Assembly: GCA_037176725.1 (NCBI GenBank)
Contig: JAZBRS010000050.1
Location: forward strand, 19,548,001 to 19,612,000
DNA from: Posidonia oceanica
Taxonomy: Eukaryota; Streptophyta; Magnoliopsida; Alismatales; Posidoniaceae
DNA: 64,000 nt
Reading direction: 5' to 3'
Made by a program: the position numbers and the translations under genes. The first letter of the stretch is position 1. Each line of letters opens with the position of its first letter. This document shows positions 55,771-64,000 of the stretch, piece after piece. The notes below the pieces were generated by a model. The model saw only the letters and a program-made list of their open reading frames with translations, was not told the DNA's origin and made no database searches.

Positions 55771-56436
55771 GGAAGGGGAGGACTCAGTTTTGACCAGTTC
55801 CCCGACGGACAACCATTACAGTGGGATCTACAAGGACATTTTACCAGTGTAGGGATCTTCGATCCAAATTCATCCCCCCTGGGAAATATCATTTTGGCGC
55901 AATCAACCAAACACACCCTCCAAAGTGCAGAGGACACAGCCGACGTAAACATTTCCGACTTATTCCAAATACTTGAATTGCCAGCAAAGCCTCACGAAGG
56001 TCAGACTGCAAAGGTGTTGACAGCAAAGCCACACGAAGGCCAGACTGTAGCAGCAGAGCCTCACGAAGGTCAGACTGCAGAAGAGTTGCCAGCAGAGCCT
56101 CACGAAAGTCAGACTGCAACATCATTGCCACCACTATTAGGTGCACCGGCCCCCGAACCTCCAGATCAGCCACCTCTTTCTCCTTCTCCCTCTTCTTCCG
56201 GCACCACCGCTTCCAAGCCTCTGCCTCCTCCAAATCTGGACATTTCTTCCTCTTTGGAGCAAAGGCCGGGGCAAATTCTACGCAAGTCGCAACGACTCGT
56301 AGACAGGGTTCGCCGCCTCACGACTAATCTCTCTAAAGGTCTGCAGCCTCAAAGACCTGAAGTTGTCCTCGATCCAAGGGCAGACCATGAGCTTCTCGAA
56401 GATGATGGGAACGTCAACCATGACGAGCCCGCCTAG

Positions 56437-56686
56437 AAAGGCTCCTACCTCTACTGATGGAGGTAACTCTAGGGGCATCCCCCTAGATGCTGTAAATAAA
56501 ACTTTGTTTAATTCTGCATTGTTTTCATTTCCTAGGAATAAAGGTAATTTACTTTCTATTTTCAATAAGGGAAAGGATCACCATGTTAGTTTTAGCAGCT
56601 CGCGGTCAACTTCGACTACCACTTCCAAAACTGTGCGCGTGTGTCAATACACGGAGGCATTGCCTCAGGAGTTGGCTACTGCTAAC
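56437..56686 (+). other. Element D, stop-rich segment after gag-protease
   Basis: Several stops in all frames, AT-rich, with TTTCATTTCCTAG at about 56523-56535 as a possible 3' splice site. In Ogre an intron lies between gag-pro and pol, and this may be its beginning. H truncates it at 56687, so the donor/acceptor pairing cannot be judged. Confidence 0.4.
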
Positions 56687-57038
56687 TGTAGTAATCTCGG
56701 TGTTCAGATCGTCCATGCACACTGCCAAAAGCTCGCGTGCACCGATCGGAATCAGGCCCACTATAAGCGGCTATGTCCGAGGAGGAAGGCTCAGCTCGAA
56801 AACACTTGAAACAAAGGAGGAAAGATAAGAAAAGAAGATGATAAGACAATTCAGAGTCGCCACCATGTCTATTATCGGGAGACAAGGAAAATCAGGGGAA
56901 ATAGGTGGATTAACACGCAAAACCAAGCAAAGGACGCAATGCAAAGCAATGCAAAGGAAAACAAATGCAAATGAATGCAAATGATATGACTCATGCCTAG
57001 GATAAGGGCAATATGGTCATTACGGGCCAAAAGACTAG

Positions 57039-57087
57039 GCAACGACTCCTGTTACGTGCGGCGAAGGTGTTAGGCACCCCCGACACG
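57039..57087 (-). promoter_or_regulatory. Conserved two-hairpin LTR module, H copy
   Basis: On the minus strand: CGTGTCGGGGGTGCCTAA, CACCTTCGCCGCACG, then GTAACAGGAGTCGTTGCC. Two changes weaken the GGGG/CCCC stem, but the outer CGTG/CACG can pair. The upstream block is at about 57235-57335. Confidence 0.65.
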
Positions 57088-57423
57088 CCCGAGAATGTCT
57101 TTCTAGGCTTACACTCGCATATGCAGGGAAATACAGGTTTGAATGCCTAAGTGCCAATGAATGCCTAAATGGATGCTCAAAGGTGTGCTCTAAGTGATGG
57201 GATGCAATGCAAGGAAGTAAACGTGCAGTCTAAGCGCTCAGCAACGCTGTCTGTGTTCCGAACCGGTCGAAACCTGGTTCGTGAGAACTCCAGGCAGTAA
57301 GCATCACTGCCCTATATGCAAATGCAGGCGAAAAAGCAAAACAGCGATAAAACCAAGCAATGCGGGCGACATGCAAGAGAAAACTGCGTAAAATACGTAA
57401 AAACAATGCAGGAAACGAAAGCA

Positions 57424-57745
57424 GCATGCGAAACGATGCGAGAAAGCAAAGCGGGCACGCAAAACGGTGCCAAAGACAGAGCGGGCATGCAAAACGGTGC
57501 CAAAAGGAAAGCGGGCACGCAAAACGGTGCCAAAACAAAGCGGACACGCAAAACGGTGCAAGAAAGCAAAGCGAGCACGCAAAATGGTGCCAAAGACAGA
57601 GCGGGCATGCAAAACGGTGCCAAAAGGAAAGCAGGCACGCAAAACGGTGCCAAAACAAAGCGGGCACGTAAAACGGTGCAAGAAAGCAAAGCGGGCACAC
57701 AAGACGGTACCAAAACAAAGCGGGCATGCAAAACGGTGCCAAAGC
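57424..57745 (-). repeat. Higher-order minisatellite, 120 bp period, in the H LTR
   Basis: About 2.5 copies of a 120 bp unit of four ~30 bp subunits (GCACGCAAAACGGTGC, CAAA or AGAAAGCAAAG on the plus strand). The block CAAAGACAGA recurs exactly 120 bases apart (57471 and 57591). It is equivalent to the array in G but with fewer units. Confidence 0.88.
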
Positions 57746-58439
57746 AGGCGAAATAAAACATTGATAAAGCCATGCAGATGCAGATGCAAAGGGGAAGAGC
57801 AAGAGAAGCAAAGGGGAGGTAAACAATGCAAGTGTAAGAACAAGCACCGCTTAAAGACCACGCAATGTAGGTGTGAAGACCTACAAAGGGGAAGGGAAGC
57901 AAGTGGGAGGATTACCACTATTCTGTGACCATTTCCCACCAAAGTGTCCCACGATATGTCTCGTACGCTACCAAAAGCTCGTGATGCGATCGGATCGTGG
58001 AAAAGGGGGAAGAAAGTCGCAATTAGTAGTGAATCCAGGGGAAACGCAACACAAGGCACTGAGAGTACGCGAAAAGGGGAGACAAAGTTGATAGATAGGA
58101 AGAGGGAGTCCTAATCTACATGCTCAAGGAGACAGAAAGCAAAAACCATGCATGCAATGCAAATGATGTGCAAATGTATGTTGTGTAGGAGTTCAGGAGG
58201 ACTTAACTTGGAAATCTGAACCCTGATCTGAGAAATGCTTGGTCCATGTGAAAGAGCGCTCCACCAGGGTTGTCCAGGTAGCTTGGTTGAGAAGATCCGG
58301 CAGCCCGATCAGAAAATAAGTTGGCTTCAAGGCAGAGGGGCCAGAACAGGGGAGAAAAATGGATCTAGGTGTAAAGGAGGTCCTAGGGGTGTGCAAAACA
58401 GGTCCTCCCATGTAAATGGGAGCTAAGTATGCTTAAGTG

Positions 58440-59390
58440 TATGCAAAAATGCCAGATGCAAAGTTGCATGGGTGCAATGCATGCAAGAATGCAAAAAAGG
58501 ACCTAAGAATGACTTTTCATAAAATAGGAACCTATATGCAAGTTTTGAAAAAGTGGGGGACCTAATACAAGAATTTTGAAAAGTTAGGGACTTATATGCA
58601 AGGTTTTTGAAAACTTAGGAGTCTGAGTGCAATTTTACAAAATACAGGGTCTAAAATGCAATTTAATAAGGTAAACATGCATTTGAATAAGTTTTGAAAT
58701 CATGTGGAGGACTAACATGCAATTTTGAAACATGTAGGGGTTGAAATGCAATTTTATAAGGAAAACTGTGATTTTAAATGGTCTGTGAATTAATCAGTGG
58801 ACCTATGTGCAATTTTTAAATATGCAGGGTCTAAAATGCAATTTTATAAGCAAAAATATGCATTTAAATGAGTTTTATAATCATGTAGAGGACCTATGTG
58901 TAATTTTAAAACATGTAGGGCCTAAAATGCAATTTTATAAGAAAAAATGCTAAAAAACAGATGCTGTGCATGCAAATGAAGGACCTATGTGTAAAAATCA
59001 AAATGCAGGGGGGAAAATGCAATGCAGTAAGAAAAGATGAAAAATAAATGCTTTGATTAACAGATCAGAGAACTAAAATGTAAATAAAGAAAAATGTAGG
59101 ATTAAAAGTGCAATTTACTAAGGTAAAATCAGAGTATTAAATGAGATTATCAACTAAAGGACTGGAATGCAAAAATGAAAAACTACAGGACCTGAACTAA
59201 AAGAAATCTAAAAGGAAAACACAGCAGGAAGACTGGAAAGCAATTAGACAATTTTTTAGATTTTTCATGCAATTTCATATGATTAAAATTCAAACTTAAA
59301 TGAATCTTAAACGATGGCAGGACTAGAATGCAATAAAATAAAAATAGGAGGCAGAAATGCAATACATGGCAAAATTAGCTTAGTTAAGAG
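58440..59390 (-). repeat. Degenerate GGACCTA..TGCA repeats in the H LTR
   Basis: Irregular 40-60 bp units whose plus-strand cores read GGACCTAARTGCAATTTT or similar. On the minus strand this is the TGCATTTAGGTCC motif also found in the G (46440-47250) and D (49840-50560) LTRs. Confidence 0.65.
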
Positions 59391-59399
59391 AAATAAAGG

Positions 59400-60950
59400 C
59401 ACAGTAATTTGCAGCGGCCATGGACACTGTAGCACAGAGCTACCAGCGGCCATGAACGGCGGAGGAGGGATGCTGGGGAAGTGCTGAACGGCGGGTGACC
59501 TGCTCCGGAGACAGGCGGAGGTCGGTGCAGCGTCGGCGAGGTGTGACGTTGCCTGGAGATGGCCGGAGAAGACGACGGAGCCTGCAGAGCTGTTCGGAGG
59601 CAGCCCAGACGATCGATGCGACGTCGGCGAGATCTGAGGGCAGAGGCATGCTCCTGGAGGCTCCCCGGAGCTCGGACATCCATCGGCGAGGCGTTCTGCA
59701 GCTGGAGCGGCGATCCGAGCTCAAAGCTCGCCGGAGAAGAAGGAGTTGACGGCGGCGCTGACTTCGGCGCAGAGGGAAGGAAACCCTAGTCTAAAGGCCG
59801 GAAAAGCAAGAGGGGAACGAAACTAGATTAAGGGGGAGGAAGATTACCTGATTCGATGGTTGAGAAGTCCCCCCGACGTCGACTGATTTTGCAGAAGACG
59901 GCGAGCTTGGTCCGGCTGCTACGGGCCTCGTCGACGAGCTGCGATCGTCCAGATCTACTCAGTGAAGTCCTCCGGAGCTTCCCGAATGCTTGGAATGGAG
60001 TTCTGCAGACCGGCGCAAGAAATGGGTGTTTTGGGTTCACAGCAAGTCGCCTGAGGTGGAGGTGATTGTGTGCTGCCCTTTGGTTCAGTTGGAGGTTGGC
60101 GGTGTACTCCTGGATGACGAGTGAAGGGTTCTGGATGTTAGGAATGGCCGGTGGAGAGCTGGAGAAGAAGATTGGTTGTGTGGGGATTTCTGGACAGAAA
60201 TTGGGCTATGTGTTTGCTGTGGAGGATATTGGCTATGGTGAGGGTGAAGGCTGGGGCTCTGGTGTTTTAGGGAGGTGATGATCAGGCGAGTATCTGGGTG
60301 GAGTTTGGGATGATTGCGGGCTCAGGGGAGTTAGGAATTTCAGAAGGGGAAGTGTTGGGTTCTGCTGAGGGAAATGGATGGGTTGCAGGGTGATTCTGGG
60401 ATGGATTTGGCTGTGGAGTGAAGGGGCTGGATGTTGGAAATTTGGGTGGATTTGGGGGAGGAATTGGGAGAGATTTGGATGGAGTTGAAGGCTCTGGTTT
60501 CAGTGGAAAGGAAGAGGAAGAAGAGGTCTGAACTTTGCAGAGGAAGAGAGGGAGATTTGGAGGCTCTTAGGTGCTCTTTGGATGCTCTCTCTCTCAGGGC
60601 GACAAAAGGTGGTGAAGGGGGAGTGGAAGTGAGGTTTTAACAGGGGCTCGATGCTGTGAGGCGCGCTGAGGGATTTTGAATTCCCACCGGCGCAGGCAAC
60701 TGCAATTGAGATGAAGGGAGGCGGCCGGCGAGGGTGACTGGCAATAAATGCCCCCTAGAAGATCCGCAGAGAGAAGAGAGAGTAGAGGTGAGCTGTAGGC
60801 CGATTGGATCGAGAGGAAAGGAGTTGAATTGAATTTGAAGAGGAGGAGGGAGCTGGCTTCGCGGGAAGAAAAGAAACTGAGGAAGAAGAAGAAGGAAGAA
60901 GAAGGGTGGAGGCAGCTGGCGGGCCGGACCCTGCACGCGCGAAGAAAAAG
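59400..60950 (-). other. GC-rich block of the H LTR
   Basis: Counterpart of 45120-46430 in G. Open stretches on both strands have no domain. A minus-strand AG|GTAATC at 59848/59847 matches the position of the donor-like site in G. Confidence 0.5.
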
Positions 60951-60999
60951 AAAAAAGAAAGAAAGAAAAGAAGGAAGGAGGGGAGAAGGGCCTGATGGG

Positions 61000-62240
61000 C
61001 CGGACTAGAGGAAGGAAAGAAAAAAGAAATGGAAAAGAAATGAAGGAAGGAGGAAAAAGAAAGGAAGAAGGGAAAGAAGAAGGAAATAAAAATAAAAATA
61101 AAAATAAAAATAAAAACAGAAATGGATGGGAAAAGTTTTTAGAATAGTTGTGTTTAAATTAGGATTTGATTAGGTTTTCAATGGTTGTTTTTTATTAGTT
61201 AATTAGGGTTAGGAATAGTTTTAGTTTTGATTTGAGTTTGGATTTAAGTTTTCTTTAAATTGTTTTTTATTTTGTTTTAAATGTTTGTTAAAATTTTTAA
61301 TTGTTTTTAGTTATGTTTTTCTTGTTAAGTCTTTGGGATTTTTAATTATGATTTTCTGATGGATTGTTTTTAGATTGATTAGGGTGAGTTTGGCTTTTGA
61401 TTTAGGATTTTCTTAAGTCTTCTTTGATTTGTTTTTAATTTTGTTTGTTAAGTCCTTTTAATATTTTTTAGTTAAGTTTTTCTTGTTAAGTTTCAATTAA
61501 TTGTTTTTAAATTTTTGATTGTTTCTTTTTCTTTTTCAAGTAAGTTTTTAAATTGTTCTTTTTAGATTTGTTAAGTTAGGTTTTCCCTTAATTATTTGTC
61601 TTAGTGTTTTTTAATTGTTTTCTTTCTTCTTAGGGTTTGTTTTTTTGATTAGTTTTAATAGGGTTTTTACTTTTGGTTTGTTTTGATCCTATTTTGATTT
61701 TTGCTTGATTTTATAGTATTTTCTTTTTGTTTGTTTTGCATTTTTTAGATTGCCTTCTTCGTTTTTAATTTTAGTTAGATTTAGTTAGGTTTTTGTTTTT
61801 AATTGTTTCTTTTTAGGATTTTGATTAGTTTTTATTTTGTTTTAGAGTTTTAAAAGTTTTTAAGGGTTTTTTTAGAGATTTAGTAGAAGAGAGGAAAAGA
61901 AAAGGAGAGGGAGAAGAAAAGGGAGAAATGAAGGAGTAAAGAAGGAAGAGAGGAGTTGAAGGAAAATAAATATTAGAAAATCAAGAAATAAGCTAAAAAT
62001 AAAATAAAAATATAAATAAAGTGCAAAAGAGATAGATGCATAGGGGGGCCACAGCCAAGCAAGAAAAGGAGAGAGAATGAAGTGAAAAGAAGGAGAATAA
62101 TCAAGAGAGAGAGAGAGAGAGGAGAGAGAAAAGAATAATCTAGGAGAGAGAAAAGGATAATTTGAAGAAATGAAGGGGTTAGAGGTTTAGAAAAGAGATG
62201 AAATTTGGGGAGTGTGTAGCCTAGGAACTCTAGTGTTGGA
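61000..62240 (-). other. Purine-rich and T/G-rich blocks of the H LTR
   Basis: On the plus strand 60890-61120 is A/G-rich with an AAATAAA-type microsatellite at 61085-61115, 61140-61880 is T/G-rich, and 61880-62200 is A/G-rich with GAGAGA runs near 62105. These are the mirror of the C/T-rich and A/C-rich blocks in G. No gene. Confidence 0.6.
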
Positions 62241-62573
62241 CCTAGGGTTTGGGTTCAGATTTGGGAAGGTTTTGGAAGGATTTTGAGGTGTAGAAAAATG
62301 GTAGTTTTACCTAGATTTTCTAGGGCTTTTGGGAGTGGTTTTGGTTTGCAATTTCTAGGGGTTTTTGGTAGGTTTGTTAAGTTGGGGATGGTGAGTTTTC
62401 CTATGCTTTTTGGCTAGTTTTTGGGCTTGGGAAAGAGGTGTGATTCTAGGTTAAGTTTGGGCTTGTTTCGGAGAGAAGGATGAAAAGGAATGTGTAGGTT
62501 TGGACCTAGATTTGGATCCAGAAGTCACCAGGAGATTCCAATTGATTCAGCCTGTCAAAATGGGGTGTCAATA

Positions 62574-62587
62574 GAAGCCCCTCCCTG
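62574..62587 (-). other. Polypurine tract of element H
   Basis: On the minus strand CAGGGAGGGGCTTC precedes the LTR start, the same tract as at 3401-3413. The sequence further upstream is also shared with the left element. Confidence 0.78.
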
Positions 62588-63110
62588 AGCGAGGTCAAGT
62601 GAAGCGAGGCCGCTGCTCAGGGTTGACATGACACCCCATTTGACCGACAGGAGCAGAAGATTGCTATTGGCGGGAGTTACTTATTCGGCGGATGCACCAA
62701 AAGTCGTAGCTCATTGCCGCAATGCAAAGTGCAGGTGCAGATGGATGAGATGCAATGTATGCAATGCATGCTAATGCAAATGCAATGCAAATGTTAGTGC
62801 AAAAATTAGTACAGCTAAGAATGCTGATACAGCACAAGATGATGATGATGTTGGACTAGTATGCAGTGCTGGAAAGGAAACTGCAAAGATGATGCGAAAG
62901 AAATGCTAAAAGAGAGCTGCAATGTAGCGCAAAGACCTGGCAGGCAGGCCAAACTTGTGCGACAAGGCGAGAAAGAAAAGTGCAGCTTGTCCCCGCCTGG
63001 GGAGCAAGCTAGCAAAAAAGAGCTCGAGGGGAGAGGGGCCGACTCTCCTATCGCAAAGGGATGCGGGACTTTGCCTTCCTGGGACAAAGTCGCGCGAAGA
63101 GGGTGATAAG
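62588..63110 (-). other. 3' UTR of element H next to the LTR
   Basis: No gene. The sequence at 62634-62655 contains a second TGACACCCCATTT-like copy of the LTR start (on the plus strand), of unclear meaning. The remainder is TGCAAATGCAA-rich, as in the left element. Confidence 0.5.
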
Positions 63111-64000
63111 ATGTCGGACTTATCGGTTGGATAGTTTACGATCCTATCAACCGAAAGCGATAGTTTACGGACCTATCAACCGAAAGCGATAATTTACGGA
63201 CCTATCAATCGGAAGCGATAGTTTACGGTCCTATCAACCGGAGGGTGCAGTTGTGAGTGATAGTTACTGGATATCAGCTGTAAAACATGATTGTGCAGGA
63301 TAGTTTACGGTCCTATCAACCGGGAGCGATAGTTTACAGGCCTATCAACCCGGAGTGATAGTTTACAAGCCTATCAACCGGGAGTGATAGTTTACAGTCC
63401 TATCAACCAGAAGCACAATCCATGAGTGATAGTTACTGGTTATCAGCCGTATAATGCAAATGCCAGAGAATGATAGTTTACGGTCCTATCAACCAGAAGC
63501 GATAGTTTATGGGCCTATCAACCGGAAGCGATAGTTTACGGGTTTATCAACCGGGAGCGATAGTTTACAGTCCTATCAACTGGAAAGGGCATTTGCGAGT
63601 GATAGTTACTGGATATCAGTCGTATAACATGATTGGCGCAGCGATAGTTTACGGTCCTATCAACCGGGAGCGATAGTTTACGGGCCTATCAACCGGGAGC
63701 GATAGTTTACGGGCCTATCAACCGGGAGCGATAGTTTACGGTCCTATCAACCGGAAAGCGCAATCATGAGGGATAGTTACTGGTTATCAGCCATATATTG
63801 CAATTGCAGGTGATAGTTTACGGTCCTATCAACCGAAAGCGATAGTTTACGGGCCTATCAACCGGGAGCAATAGCTTACAGGCCTATCAACCGGAAGCGA
63901 TAGTTTACGGTCCTATCAACCGGAAAGAGCAATTGCAAGGGATAGTTACTGGATATCAGACATATAACGTAATTGCAAGTGATAGTTTTGGATATCACAA
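63111..64000. repeat. Higher-order tandem repeat in the 3' UTR of element H
   Basis: A ~29-30 bp unit (GATAGTTTACGGTCCTATCA, ACCGGGAGC) is repeated about four times. It is followed by a variant segment with GATAGTTACTGGATATCAG, and the whole set repeats. The variant starts at 63259, 63428, 63601, 63772 and 63941, giving periods of 169, 173, 171 and 169. The array continues past the window edge. Confidence 0.93.

Larger units (their letters stand above)
51754..56436 (+). pseudogene. Element D gag-protease frame with two retropepsins and a G-patch (eight stops, no frameshift)
   Basis: From the ATG at 51754 to the stop at 56434 a single frame of 1561 codons is kept. It is interrupted only at 52309, 53101, 53176, 53296, 53827, 54658 and 55324 (TAG) and 54583 (TAA). 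Domains in order: Gag core (52430-52990), Q/P-rich repeats, zinc-knuckle-like motif (about 53550-53600), first retropepsin (54040-54400), linker, second retropepsin (55070-55440), G-patch (55666-55770), and an E/P-rich tail with HEGQT repeats (56000-56110). Pol is not present because element H cuts D downstream. In Ogre elements gag-pro is a separate frame joined to pol by splicing, which may apply here. Confidence 0.85.
56687..62573 (-). mobile_element. 3' LTR (5.9 kb) of minus-strand Tat/Ogre-like element H
   Basis: On the minus strand it starts at 62573 with TATTGACACCCC (the usual TG mutated to TA) after a polypurine tract, and ends GATTACTACA-like at 56687. It shares with G the start, end, order of blocks and length, in opposite orientation. 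Since a 3' UTR and polypurine tract adjoin it on the right, this is a 3' LTR and the body of H lies beyond the window. It interrupts element D. Confidence 0.88.

Noticed and set aside
57316..58059. Open frames of 146-251 codons on both strands in the H LTR
   Set aside because: Same cause as in G: the 120 bp higher-order repeat. Low-complexity peptides only.

Overview
The window is nuclear DNA from a flowering plant. I recognise no host gene. The evidence for a plant is the set of repeat families: Ty3/gypsy elements of the Tat/Ogre type (very long LTRs, a second RNase H after the Ty3-type RNase H, a G-patch after the protease, an antisense spliced gene between pol and the 3' LTR, satellite-like 3' UTR repeats) and a Ty1/copia element primed by initiator tRNA-Met. 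Plant TATA boxes and AAACCCTAA teloboxes are also present. I cannot name the species. The density of nesting and of transition-type stop codons suggests old, methylated heterochromatin.

Layout, with element names used only here. (1) 1-6710 is the 3' end of a plus-strand Tat-like element: a 3' UTR with tandem repeats, a polypurine tract and a 3.3 kb LTR. (2) 6711-8076 is unassigned and rich in inverted repeats. (3) Element A (plus) starts at 8077: 5' LTR, PBS, then gag, which is split by element B. After B come the rest of gag, protease with a decayed G-patch, RT, two RNases H and integrase (to 35708), then an antisense intron-containing gene related to plant mobile-domain/DUF7745 proteins (37105-38642), and further antisense exons up to 39728. 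(4) Element B (minus, 12530-28438) is a gag-only Tat-type element with two ~1.6 kb LTRs plus a stray extra 3' UTR copy on its far side. Copia element C (minus, 14912-20622), also gag-only, is inserted in it. (5) Element E (plus) begins at 39729 inside A's antisense gene: LTR, PBS, leader. (6) Element D (plus) begins at 42621 inside E. Its 5' LTR is split by a 5.85 kb solo LTR (G, 43478-49324) with a perfect GCAAC target duplication. Its gag-protease frame (51754-56436) carries two retropepsin domains and a G-patch. (7) D is cut at 56687 by element H (minus). H's 5.9 kb 3' LTR and 3' UTR, including a ~170 bp higher-order tandem repeat, run off the right edge.

How the parts relate: nesting gives the insertion order A, then B, then C; and A, then E, then D, then G and H. 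None of the coding regions is intact. In D the decay is eight in-frame stops with no frameshift over 4.7 kb. In A stops are mixed with small indels and a deletion. The most unusual content is (i) D's tandem retropepsins, (ii) a two-hairpin module conserved in five otherwise diverged LTRs, with one stem showing a compensatory pair change, and (iii) back-to-back palindromes repeated in two LTR families with paired substitutions. All coordinates and similarities were read by eye, with no alignment or database search.
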